From Limnoperna fortunei (Eukaryota > Mollusca > Bivalvia > Mytilida > Modiolidae): DNA of 64,000 bases. The stretch spans positions 67,261,522 through 67,325,521 of the forward strand of contig OX104117.1 of assembly GCA_944474755.1 (NCBI GenBank). Direction: 5' to 3'. Made by a program: the position numbers and the translations under genes. The notes beneath the pieces were generated by a model. The model made no database searches. It was not told the DNA's origin and worked only from the letters and a program-made list of their open reading frames with translations. Of the stretch, positions 11,901 to 21,479 are shown in pieces (positions within the stretch are counted from its first letter, which is position 1; each line of letters opens with the position of its first letter).

Positions 11901-13326
11901 ATGACTGTCTGGTAGGTGTCACCTGACCTTGACCTAAATTTCACGGTCCAGCGACTACGTTAAAGTTTTTGGGTTACGACAGTTCCTCTGTAACTATGCA
12001 TGGTAGGATGACAATATTTGGTGTATAGGTTGCTGATGACTAGTACATGACTGTCTGGTAGGTGTCACCTGACCTTGACCTCAATTTCACAGTCCAGCGA
12101 CTACATTAAAGCTTTTGGGTTACGACAGTTCCTCTGTAACTACACATGGTAGGATGACAATATTTGGTGTATAGGTTGCTGATGACTAGTACATGACTGT
12201 CTGGTAGGTGTCACCTGACCTTGACCTCAATTTCACGGTCCAGCGACTAAGTTAAAGTTTTTGGGTTACGACAGTTCCTCTGTAACTATGCATGGTAGGA
12301 TGACAATATTTGGTGTATAGGTTGCTGATGACTAGTACATGACTGTCTGGTAGGTGTCACCTGACCTTGACCTCAATTTCACAGTCCAGCGACTACATTA
12401 AAGCTTTTGGGTTACGACAGTTCCTCTGTAACTACACATGGTAGGATGACAATATTTGGTGTATAGGTTGCTGATGACTAGTACATGACTGTCTGGTAGG
12501 TGTCACCTGACCTTGACCTCAATTTCACAGTCCAGCGACTACGTTAAAGTTTTGGGTTATGATAGTTCCTCTGTAACTACGCATGGTAGGATGACAATAT
12601 TTGGTATATAGGTTGCTGATGAATAGTACATGACTGTCTGGTAGGTTCCACCTGACCTTGACCTCAATTTCACGGTCCAGCGACTACGTTAAAGTTTTTG
12701 GGTTACTGCTGTTCCCCTGTAACTATGCAGGGTATGGTGACAATATTTTGTATACAGGCCGCTGCTGATATTTAATGCTATTTTCGTAATGCTTATGACG
12801 AAATTTATTTTCGTTACTGATGCAGAATGCAGGCGAGACGTTTTTCTGTGTCCACACTTGTTTTATACTGTTGTGTGTTGCAGTAAAAGCAAATACAACA
12901 TATCTTAACTTATTCAGCATTGAAAATGAAATCTGTTATTTCCTTTGCTTGCAGTTTTTAAGTTAGTATAACAATTTTATTTTATTCTTGGATTTTTAGT
13001 CAATTCTGACTTAAGTCAAATGAGCTTAACTCCAGACTTAATTGGCAACGATTGCAAAATTCCTGTAGAAGTTTGGGATTCTCACCTGGTACACTGGCTC
13101 CTTTCCATATGAAACCCTTGTTATTGCTGAAATCAGTGTAAAACAATAACCAAATCTTCAAGAATGTGTAGAATTATATTACAGGATTCTTGATTATCAA
13201 AAGAACATGCAATAAAAAAAACAAACACATTTTTTTTTAATGTTACAGAGAAGTGGAAGTGGAACGAAAAAAACCAACTATAGGATGACTTCAGATTATG
13301 ATGACGATGACGACATTGAAATGTAG
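2895..13326 (+). CDS. IQCE: IQ-motif protein, IQCE-like, 3' part of gene (10 exons)
   Basis: Ten exons join in phase: 2895-2937, 3868-4021, 4661-4723, 5486-5657, 6271-6561, 7870-7962, 8711-8809, 9359-9537, 10992-11139, 13249-13326. Each has AG/GT borders, and the join gives about 439 residues to a TAG stop. Order in the product: short coiled coil, Arg/Ser/Pro-rich linker, long Glu/Lys/Gln helix, five IQ-like motifs (AAKTIQKNW, AAKKIQRGW, AAKKIQREW, AADTITAALKGH, TDVIFSSLKGH), Ser/Thr/Pro-rich stretch, acidic tail. IQ motifs bind calmodulin or EF-hand proteins. In vertebrates IQCE works with EFCAB7 to hold the EVC-EVC2 complex at the base of the primary cilium (Hedgehog pathway). The IQCE assignment rests on the AALKGH-type C-terminal motifs and domain order; another IQ coiled-coil protein is possible. 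The N-terminal exons lie left of the window. Confidence 0.72.
3868..4021 (+). CDS. IQCE: IQCE-like exon b, coiled coil
   Basis: This exon follows a TTATTAG acceptor and ends at GTGAGT. It encodes about 50 residues of heptad-rich helix (MEERLDQLDKRE, then QNRQIKKLQDEKNSL), a clear parallel coiled-coil segment. Two bases carry into the next exon. Confidence 0.8.
4661..4723 (+). CDS. IQCE: IQCE-like exon c
   Basis: A 63-nt exon (AATTACAG acceptor, GTAAGT donor). It completes the helix (IIKELEEQ) and opens a basic Ser/Pro linker (TPGRSPRRSPS). Phase matches both sides. Confidence 0.75.
5486..5657 (+). CDS. IQCE: IQCE-like exon d, Arg/Ser linker
   Basis: A 172-nt exon encoding a low-complexity linker built of degenerate R-S-D-R and G-E-R-P repeats, likely disordered and phosphorylatable. 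The acceptor is AATCAG and the donor GTATTT; it ends in phase 0. Confidence 0.75.
6271..6561 (+). CDS. IQCE: IQCE-like exon e, first IQ motif and charged helix
   Basis: A 291-nt exon (AATAG acceptor, GTAAGA donor), phase 0 at both ends. IQ motif 1 is NAAKTIQKNWRSHK. It is followed by about 70 residues of repeating E-K-Q / E-R-Q units (KQKEIERQMQIERQ type), which predicts a long charged single helix or coiled coil. The opposite-strand open frame is a by-product of this repeat. Confidence 0.85.
6890..7040 (-). mobile_element. SINE, tRNA-derived family, headless copy
   Basis: Starts on the + strand with the TTGTTTGTTTG tail (a CAAA-type 3' tail on the - strand), then the CAATTTTTCAGCTATATCAT and GTTTTTATTGGGGGAGGAA blocks. 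It stops before the tRNA-like head. It lies in the IQCE-like intron between exons e and f. Confidence 0.75.
7870..7962 (+). CDS. IQCE: IQCE-like exon f, second IQ motif
   Basis: A 93-nt phase-0 exon (GTGAACAG acceptor, GTTAGT donor) holding one IQ motif, HAAKKIQRGWRSHHNKEE. The one-motif-per-exon arrangement with symmetric phase suggests exon duplication in the gene's history. Confidence 0.88.
8136..8236 (+). mobile_element. SINE fragment, plus orientation
   Basis: Contains CAGCTTCCTCCACCAATAAA and ATAGAGCTGAAATATTG, then CATTAAACACC and an ACAAACAA tail. Head missing. Lies in the intron between IQCE-like exons f and g. Confidence 0.7.
8467..8480 (+). repeat. Poly-G run
   Basis: A run of about a dozen G in an IQCE-like intron. 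Comparable C or G runs occur at about 956-969, 22120-22138 and 56463-56480. Confidence 0.9.
8711..8809 (+). CDS. IQCE: IQCE-like exon g, third IQ motif
   Basis: A 99-nt phase-0 exon (TTTTCAG acceptor, GTAAAA donor) with IQ motif RAAKKIQREWMGYKHRKYE. It closely parallels the preceding exon in size and phase. Confidence 0.88.
9359..9537 (+). CDS. IQCE: IQCE-like exon h, two C-terminal IQ-like motifs
   Basis: A 179-nt exon (ATTTCAG acceptor, GTAAAC donor). It encodes two degenerate IQ-like motifs (DTITAALKGHQSRQ and DVIFSSLKGHQNRK) separated by an acidic Asp/Glu/Ser stretch. The xxALKGHxxR form is the part most suggestive of IQCE. Two bases carry into the next exon. Confidence 0.88.
9900..10552. 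mobile_element. Pogo/Tigger-like MITE (about 650 bp)
   Basis: Imperfect terminal inverted repeats begin CAGTCGAACTTC at both ends (left 9901, right complement ending 10550) and run about 26 bp with a few mismatches. TA sits on either side. CAGTYG-type ends with a TA target are typical of the pogo branch of Tc1/mariner. There is no coding capacity, so it is non-autonomous. It lies in the intron between IQCE-like exons h and i. Confidence 0.8.
10693..10830. mobile_element. Rearranged second copy of the pogo-like MITE
   Basis: Bases 10693-10796 repeat the first roughly 100 bp of the preceding MITE almost exactly. They are then fused to about 36 bp (10796-10830) that are the reverse complement of its interior at about 10153-10188. 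The right terminus is absent. Confidence 0.75.
10992..11139 (+). CDS. IQCE: IQCE-like exon i, Ser/Thr/Pro-rich
   Basis: A 148-nt exon (TTTTTAG acceptor, GTAAAT donor). The first base completes an Arg codon. It encodes an acidic start, then a duplicated RQTTPPS motif and a Ser-rich stretch, likely disordered. The 146-bp tandem-core element begins only about 40 bp after the donor. Confidence 0.8.
11181..12847. mobile_element. Tandem-core element, 146-bp units (family A, copy 1)
   Basis: The left end has GTCTCGCCTGC followed by a GCGACGAAAGTCGC stem-loop. The right end at 12829-12839 carries the complement of the same 11 bp. Between them lie about nine head-to-tail 146-bp units. Each unit holds CCTGACCTTGACCTCAATTT and ends near GTTAAAG. 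Markers GTTAAAG/ATTAAAG fall at 11521, 11667, 11813, 11959, 12105, 12251, 12397, 12543 and 12688. Truncated relatives lie at 49.38-49.75 kb and 57.5-57.77 kb. The layout resembles bivalve tandem-core non-autonomous elements such as pearl. Confidence 0.82.
13249..13326 (+). CDS. IQCE: IQCE-like terminal exon
   Basis: The last coding exon (TGTTACAG acceptor) encodes a 25-residue tail that ends in an Asp run (YDDDDDIEM), then TAG at 13324-13326. The intron before it is enlarged by the 146-bp tandem-core element. Confidence 0.8.
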   Translation, partial: RSGSGTKKTNYRMTSDYDDDDDIEM

Positions 13327-16300
13327 ACTTTTGTTAAAGACTTGCTCATTTTGTAAAGTAGTGCCAAGTATTTGGAAGAATAGGATTATGAGCTCTCACT
13401 TGAGTTATGTAAACATTTTACACTAAAGGGCAAAGTATCGCCACTGTTACCCTCATCCGTCCAGCGACACATATGATTACATTTATAGATATCTGAACAG
13501 TACGGACATAGTGTATGTTCATGTTTTTTTTAATATTTAAAAAAAGTTACTATGTCAAAAGCTAGAAATGTATTGCTGTTTTACACACACAAAATGAAAT
13601 ACCTGTTATAGGCAACTAATTGAAACCTTTCATGTGCACCAGTAGTGTTGGTCAGGGTAGGCTGTTTTTAATTGTTATACCCCTGCTTTACTTGGGGGTA
13701 TATGAGGTGTCCGTTCAGCCGTTAACACTTTCTCTTATCTGCAACTCCTACTACACTACTGAATGGAATTTGATAAAACTTACACAGAATCTTTGTCACA
13801 TAGTGCCATTGTGCACCTGATATTTAACATTTTGATTGGAATATTTGAGGTTTCCTGTAGAAAAACATGGACTTTGTTATTGACAAAAGTGGGGTATCAA
13901 TTAGTGAGCATTGCTCACAGAGTTTTTCTAGTTTAAATTACAATATAGCTTGTTATGGTAACTTTACATTTGGCAGGGAAAAGTTGATCATTCATTTATA
14001 AATTTTGCTGTAAAAAAAAAGACGGGTACTTTAAAAAAAAAACAAATGCATATAATATATAAACACAAGTGGGGGTTGAGTAAGTGATTATAATTACTTT
14101 TAATGTCAATTATAGACTTTGAAGATGACATTTAATTTTAACTAATTTGTATTCTCCATACATGCAAATCCATTTTTATGCATGACTAAGATCTTCTGGC
14201 TTCTCCAATGTGGAATATAGGGAAATTTTATCTTAGATTTCATGTCCAATAAAATATATCGTCAAATTTGTTCGATTTTTATCTTTTCTTTTTTCAGAAA
14301 TTAAACGATGTTGACATACATGAATAATCTCATATTCTTCTTTCAGTTATGACTCTTTGTGATGCAAGGAACTTACATCTAATAAAAATGTTAATAGTTT
14401 ATTTTGTAACTGCATTTTGACATTTCTGGAAACATATTTGTAATATATAATATTTATTGGTTATGGTATTTTTATTGGTCATAAAAACATTGTGTATAGA
14501 TATTCATATTACTGTATTATATTTTATTAGGTATAATTTAGACTGATAGTTGAGAGTCCTTTGATATTAGGAATTAGTGCTAGTCTTATTGCAATCCAGA
14601 AAATTTTGCTCACTTTTTTGTGATATATATGTATTTAATGTTCATTGTTTTTTTTACACACAGACTTAAAGGGATTTTTATTTTAACCATTCTTAAAAGG
14701 AAAAAAACTTGTATATTTTAGTTAAGAAACTAAAGGTTTTTTTTTTAATTTTAATATAAAAAGAAAGGTTACACTGTATTTTTTATGTTTACTTTCCAAA
14801 AGATTTGCATAAAAAAAATGTAACATGTCATTATGCATTTATACTAAATTAGAAAGCTGTATTAATTATCCATGTTCATTCATTGAAATTATTGGGTTTT
14901 TTTGTTTAAAGGGGGTGGGGTAATCCACTTAAATATATTTGTGGGCATGCTGACCTAAGAGTCAAAGTGTTATATCTGTGATATTTTTTTTGTTTAATTT
15001 TCTATCATTTTATTTTTGTAAACATGACTTATCTGTACTAATTTTTTTGTCTGCAAAAATCAAAAACTATTTGATTGTTGCAATATTTATTATTTTATAT
15101 CTTATTTCTTCTTTTGTACTTATGTTATATACAGACAGGCACATTAGAGAATTATCTTTTTTCCTTTTATGTATGATTATGACCCAGGTGCATTCTTTTC
15201 TAACTATATGTGTTAAAGTTGAGAGTAATTCGTCTTGTGCCAAGAAGCATTGTTTCCCATTGTGTGACTAACTCTGGCAATGTAACTTGTCAACACAACC
15301 TTGCTAAAAAATCAAAACTTATTTCACTCATCAATCAGTCACTGGATAGTCAGCTCAAATTGAAAATTGCCAGTTTACCCCAGTTAACAGGCTCCCTCAA
15401 ATTTAATAGAACAAAATGTATTGGTTTGCCAGAACTATAATTGTATTTCTTGGCTCTATTATTTTATCTGTCCATCTTTAGCTAGGAAACTAGACATTTA
15501 TCTTGATGAATTTCACACATCTGAAATATTTTAAGTCATTTAAGTTTCCGGGAATATTTGCAATTTTTTTAAAATGAATATGGTTTAGAAACTTGAGCAT
15601 GACCAACACTTTTCTGTGCTAAAAAGTCTAATCTTATAAAGTTCATAGTTCATGTGTAACAATGTTTAAGTTACATCTGTTTTCATGTATGTAAGTTATT
15701 TTTGTATTGTCAAACTCTTGTTACATGCTATGTATATTTACATCTACATGTGTTGTAGGTTGTATAATGTAAGAGGGAAAACATTCCAGATTAAAGAGTA
15801 GATTTTTATTTTTATTTTGTCTTGAAACTAAATGACATGTCACTCACACATTTTTTTCCCCAAACTACAAAATATTAAATAAAATGAAGTTGTTCTGGCC
15901 ATAGCTTTACCAGTAATGCTTGATGAACAATGAATGTCATTATGATTGTTTTGTTTTATGCTAAGTTAGCATTAATTTCTTAGTATTTCAGGATAAGATC
16001 AAGGTTACTTTATTTGAGTCTAAGCGTATGCTGTATTTGTTTACAGTATATCGATTTATTCAAAATGTTTAAGGATGGCCATTATTTGTCCATGAATTCG
16101 AACTGCTAAGATTTATAGGATTGAATAATGAGATTATAAAATTAAATCCTTCACTTCTTCCATCTTTGTACTGACACAGCCTGAAAGATTTAACAACCTT
16201 GCCTAAAAGATCACTTCAGTGGACGGTGAATACAGTATTCTCATGTCGTAATATACCCTGTAGATTTCTCAAATTAATTCCTGACAAATTTTAAATGATT

Positions 16301-16492
16301 AAATTTTATTTAAATTAATTTTTATTAGTTGTAATCAAATATAGTGTGGTCTATAATAGGATAAGCTGACTGATTATGGTTAATTATCCTAGATTATGCA
16401 TAAAATGTCTATGGGACACGACAGCCCTTTTTTATCCATAACTTACAATTTGTAGCTTACCATAAAGTAGCATACAATATTCATATTTATTA
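13327..16492 (+). other. Probable 3' UTR and flank of the IQCE-like gene
   Basis: Very AT-rich and without a supportable exon. Several AATAAA-type signals occur (for example near 15886). Open frames at 14978-15271 and 15210-15440 have no recognisable domain and are judged chance. The true transcript end cannot be fixed from sequence alone. Confidence 0.4.
13677..13940 (+). mobile_element. Relic element with TATACCCC terminal hairpin
   Basis: Begins with a stem-loop TATACCCC...GGGGTATA at about 13677-13704, followed by GTCCG and CCGTT remnants, and ends in TGAGCATTGCTCACAG. The same layout recurs at 42573-42830. A TTGAGCAATGCTCATTAACT remnant of such an end is at about 31450. Confidence 0.55.
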
Positions 16493-17012
16493 GGGCCCGC
16501 CACTTTGTGGCGGATGCCCTATAATGATCAGTCTGTCCGTCCGTCTGTCAGAAACTTATCGTGTCCAGGCTGTAACTTTTTTATCTTTTGAGGTAGGCTT
16601 TTGATATTTGGAATGTGGGTAGATAAAATCAAGGCGATGTGTCGCATAGCGTGGTTGATCACCTTTGACCTTGAACTTTGACCTAAGGTCACATTATTGC
16701 TTTCTGAATGACAAATTCATGTCCTTGCTGTAACTTTTTTATCTTTTGAGGTAGGCTTTTGATTTTTGGAATGTAGGTAGATAATATCAAGGCGATGTGT
16801 CTCATACCATGGTTGTTGATCTTTGACCTTGAACTTTGACCTAAGGTCACATTATTTCTTTCTGAATGACAAATTAATGTCCTGGCTGTAACTTTTTTAT
16901 CTTTCGAGGTAGGCGTTTGATATTTGGAATGTGGGTAGATAATATCAAGGCGATGTGTCACATACCATGGTTGATGACCTTTGACCTTGACCTTAAGGTC
17001 GGTGGGGCCCAC
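16493..17012. mobile_element. Tandem-core element, 158-bp units (family B)
   Basis: The left end GGGCCCGCC is followed by a CCGCCACTTTGTGGCGG stem-loop and GTCCGTCCGTC. The right end is GGTGGGGCCC. Three units are spaced exactly 158 bp (TGTAAC markers at 16571, 16729, 16887). Each contains TTTGACCTTGAACTTTGACC or a close form. Confidence 0.8.
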
Positions 17013-17194
17013 ATAGATGGTTACCATCTCACTGATATCTAGTGACTCATAATAAATTTAGATAAATAATTTCAGCAAGTCAGCTTATTACATGTTAATA
17101 GATATAAGATATGTTTACTGAATGATAATCATAGATCAAATGATTTATCATAAAGGAAGCTGGCATATAGTGTCTTGAATACAACAGAGCGTTA

Positions 17195-17506
17195 GACAAA
17201 AATTCAAGACAAACAGTCCTGTAATACAAGACAAACATGCAGCCCCTGTAATACAAGACAAACATCATGTCCCTGTAATACTAGACAAACATACAGTCCC
17301 TGTAATACAAGACAAACATGAAGTCCCTGTAATAGAAGACATACAGTCCCTGTAATACAAGACAACCATACAGTCCCTGTAATACAAGACAAACATACAG
17401 TCCCTGTATTACAAGACAAATATACAGTTCCTGTAATACAAGACAAACATACAGTCCCTGCAATAGAAGACAAAAATACAGTCCCTCTAATACAAGACAA
17501 ACATAC
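17195..17506. repeat. 27-bp minisatellite, left block
   Basis: About eleven copies of a 27-bp unit containing CCCTGTAATACAAGACAAAC. It is the same array as 18328-19822, from which it is cut off by an inserted element. Confidence 0.9.
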
Positions 17507-18327
17507 AATGATTGGGAAGGATTTTTTTATAATGGGACAATGGCCCCATCTTAGAACAATCCAAAGGGCCATTTTTTATATTATGGGGCCATTGACAGAC
17601 TTTAAAGGGCCATTTTTTAACATCAAACCAAAAATCTGAAAAATTTTAGGCTTAAAACAATCAGTAATAAACTCTTTAATTATGCAGAAAATTACGGAAT
17701 TTTTATGTTATTAAAAAAAAAGTATTATTTGACCATTATTTCTTCATAATGTTATAGTGACATCTATTTTTTCATTAAATGATTTTATCATTTTCTTTGC
17801 GACAAACGGTTATTGATCTCACCAAAAAAGCAAAACGTCGCGTCACGACCGGAGACAATTTAATTTAAAAAAACAATCAGTACAGTAGATTATTCTGAAT
17901 ACTCGGCATCGAAAACTTATAAAATTTATTGTCAGTTTAGTTAATCAATACTATACTATATTTCACTTCAATACTATACTATATTTCACTTCGATCACAT
18001 TAAAGTTCGAGTGAATTTCTTAGTAAATTTCTATTTTTAAAATCAGTTCCGAGAATTTTATTTCTTTAATCCATTTGATTGGACGAGTATTTAAAGTCCT
18101 CTATTTTTAAAACGAGTTCCGAGAATTGTAGGCAATTACGATATTTGATTGGACGAGTATTTAAAGTAATCTATTTTTAGTATCGGGGAATTCAAATTTC
18201 TACGCTAAGTGTAGGTAGTCGCTGAAATTACTATCGCGCACTCGGGCCCTTCCCTGTTGTTCACCAATGGGCCATTTTAGTCACTGAAGCGCCAATTGCG
18301 CATGGCGCGTGGCCTTCCCAATCCCTG
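17507..18327. mobile_element. hAT-like non-autonomous element inserted in the minisatellite
   Basis: The ends share GATTGGGAAGG (17510-17520) and its complement (18313-18323). The right end reads CAGGGATTGGGAAGG when reversed, a hAT-like terminus. AACATAC (17500-17506) is repeated right after the element (18328-18334), consistent with a 7-8 bp target duplication. Inside are a tandem duplication of about 26 bp (17943-17995) and a duplicated block (TTGATTGGACGAGTATTTAA) at about 18030-18180. No transposase. Confidence 0.68.
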
Positions 18328-19822
18328 AACATACGTTCCCTGTAATACAAGACAAACATACAATCCCTGTAATACAAGACAAACATGCAGTCCCAGTAAT
18401 ACAAGACAAACATGCAGTCCCTGATATACAAGACAAAACACACAGTCCCTGTAATACAAGACAAACATGCAGTCCCAGTAATACAAGACAAACATACAGT
18501 CCCTGTAATACAAGACAAACATACAGTCCCTGCAATAGAAGACACATATACAGTCCCTGTAATACAAGACGAACATATGTTCCCTGCAATACAAGACAAA
18601 CATAGTCATTGTAATACAAGACAAACATGCAGTCCCTGTAATACAAGACAAAAATACAGTCCCTGTAATACAAGACAAACATGAAGTCCCTGTAATACAA
18701 GACAAACATGCAGTCCCTGTAATACAAGACAAACATGCAGTCCCAGTAATACAAGACAAACATACAGTCCCTGTAATACAAGACAAACATACAGTCCCTG
18801 CAATAGAAGACACATATACAGTCCCTGTAATACAAGACAAACATATGTTCACTGTAATACAAGACAAACATACAGTCATTGTAATACAAGACAAACATGC
18901 AGTCCCTGTAATACAAGACAAACATGCGCAGTCCATTTAATACAAGACAAACATGCAGTCCCGGATATACAAGACAAACATCCAGTCCCTGTAATACAAG
19001 ACAAACATGCAGTCCCTGTAATACAAGATAAAACATACAGTCCCAGTAATACAAGACAAACATACAGTCCCTGTTATACAAAACAAACATACAGTACCTT
19101 CAATAGAAGACAAATATACAGTCCCTGTAATACAAGACAAACATATGTTCCCTATAATACAAGACAAACATACAGTCCCTGTAATACATGACAAACATGC
19201 AGTCCCTGTAATACAAGACAAACATGAAGTCCCTGTAATACAAGACAAATATGCAGTTCCTGTAATACAAGACAAACATGCAGTCCCTGTAATACAAGAC
19301 AAACATGAAGTCCCTGTAATACAAGACAAACATCCAGTCCCTGTAATACAAGACAAACATGCAGTCCCAGTAATACAAGACAAACCTGCAGTCCCTGTAA
19401 TGCAAGACATACATGCGCAGTCCTAGTAATACAAGACAAACATGCAGTCCCTGTAATCATGACAAACATCCAGTCCCTGTAATACAAGACAAACATCCAG
19501 TCCCTGTAATACAAGACAAACATGCGCAGTCCCTTTAATACAAGACAAACATGCAGTCCCTGTAATACAAGACAAACATGCAGTCCCTGATATACAAGAC
19601 AAACATCCAGTCCCTGTAATACAAGACAAACATGCAGTCCCTGTAATACAAGACAAATATACAGTCCATGTAATACAAGACAAACATGCAGTCCCTGTAA
19701 TACAAGACAAACATACAGTCCCTGTAATACAAGACAAACATGCAGTCCCTGTAATACAAGACAAACATACAGTCCCTGTAATACAAGACAAACATGCAGT
19801 CCCTGTAATACAAGACAAACAT
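18328..19822. repeat. 27-bp minisatellite, main block
   Basis: About 55 copies of a 27-bp unit (GTCCCTGTAATACAAGACAA core) with variants GCAGT/ACAGT/GAAGT. Because 27 is a multiple of three and the unit lacks stops in several frames, long apparent open frames run on both strands (up to 269 codons, 9-residue repeats such as MFVLYYRDC). These are not regarded as genes. Groups of units recur in the same order, suggesting higher-order duplications. Confidence 0.95.
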
Positions 19823-20016
19823 GGGTACTGTATCAGATTATGGTACAAATTTTGCTAATAAGCAGCTTTTGCAATTAAATGAAAATGGGTATCAGACTAT
19901 ATCAACCTACATTAAACCTACAGCTGACTTTGTTATGTACCCCAAAGTACAAGTGATACATTCTTTAGACTTCTATATTTCTTGTAAAATTAAATAAAAA
20001 GACAATATAAAACCAG

Positions 20017-21248
20017 AGGCTCTTAAGAGCCTGTATCGTTCACCTGATTTTGTAGCCAATGAAGTTGGCATTTCCCTGATGTTAAACTAAGTCCTGTTAT
20101 TTTCAATAAACTTTAGAGAGGACCATTGAAACAATATTGCTAGTAAGTTGTGTTTCCATTGGTTAACCGGTTTTATAGAAGATTTTTAAACAAAACAAAT
20201 TTGCCCATAGGGTACTATGTTAAACCAAGTCCTGCGGTAGTGGGCATTTTGAATTTCCAATTGCTGGCAATAAAAAACATAAACTTTTAAGAACTCCATC
20301 TAAACAATATTGCCAGGAAGTTTTGTTTCCATTGGTTAATCGGTTTCAGAGAATAAACCTTTTAAAACTTTTTCCATAGGGTCCAATGTTAATCTATATA
20401 ATGCTGTGGTGGCCATTTTGAATTTTCATTGGTCATTAAAGACATAAACTTTAAAGAGGACCATCCAAACATATTGCTAGTAAGTTTTGTTTCCATTGGT
20501 TAACCGGTTTCAGTGAAAAAGCCTTTTCAACCTTTTTCTCGTAGGGTCCAATGTTAAACTAAGTTCTGCCTTGGGGGCCATTTTGATTTTCCAATTGGCA
20601 TAAAAATAAAACTTTATTAAGGACCATCCAAACAATATTGGTAGTAAATTCTGTTTTGATTGGTTAACTGGTTTCAGAGAAGAAGCCATTTTAAACTTTT
20701 TTCCAATAGGGTCCAAGGTTAAACCAAGTCCTGCGGTGGTGGCCATTTTGAATTTCCAATTGGGATAAAAACACAAACTTTATAGAAGACCATCCAAACA
20801 ATATTGTTAGTAAGTTTTGTTTCCATTGGTTTAACAGTTTCAGAGAAAAAGACTTTTAAAACTTTTTCCCATAGTGTCCTATGTTATTCCAAGTCCTGCG
20901 GTGGTGGCCATTTTGAATTTTCAATTGGCATAGGAAACATATAACCTTTATAATGGACCATCCAAAAAATATTGCTAGTAAGTTTTGTTTTGATTGGTTT
21001 ACCGGTTTCAGAGACGAAGCCTTTTTAAACTTTTTTCCATAGGGTCCTATGTGTCTTGCAGTGGAGGCCATATTAGTTTTCCAATCCAAATAAAAAACAC
21101 AAATTTTGTAAAGGTCCATCCAATGAACATTATGGCCAAGTCGTTTCAGAGAAGAAGATTAAAATGTACAAAGTTTACAGACAACGATGCAGACACACGC
21201 ATAGCGATAACAATAGCTCACATTACCCTTTGGGTAAGGTGAGCTAAA
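20017..21248 (+). mobile_element. Tandem-core element, 165-bp units (family D, copy 1)
   Basis: Starts with the palindrome AGGCTCTTAAGAGCCT (20017-20032) then TTCACCTGA. Ends with a stem-loop at 21216-21244 (GCTCACATTACCC, TTT, GGGTAAGGTGAGC) followed by TAA. The core has about six units; the GGCCATTTTGA marker falls at 20411, 20576, 20741 and 20906, exactly 165 bp apart. A second, longer copy is at 35.2-37.1 kb. Confidence 0.82.
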
Positions 21249-21479
21249 AAAGTTTTTTATGTTTTGATTCTTGCACCATTTGTTTGTTCTTGGAAATTAA
21301 TGAATTTGTTTACATACACAATAGATCAATTTTTAAATATTTAAATGATGGGGAATGTAAAACAAACTTGGCAGTATTGTTTGAATTAATTTTCTTTGTA
21401 ATGATAAGAAACTATTTAACATTTCTTATAAAAAAAAATTTAAATCTTTATAAGCAACTTGATTATTATCTCATAATGT

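Noticed and set aside
17195..19822. CRISPR-like regular repeat
   Set aside because: Units are directly adjacent with no unique spacers, and the DNA is eukaryotic with introns.
17204..19848. Long open frames with 9-residue repeats (MFVLYYRDC, CLSCITGTA and similar)
   Set aside because: They are the 27-bp minisatellite read in different frames; overlapping frames on both strands show the same pattern, with no codon bias or domain.
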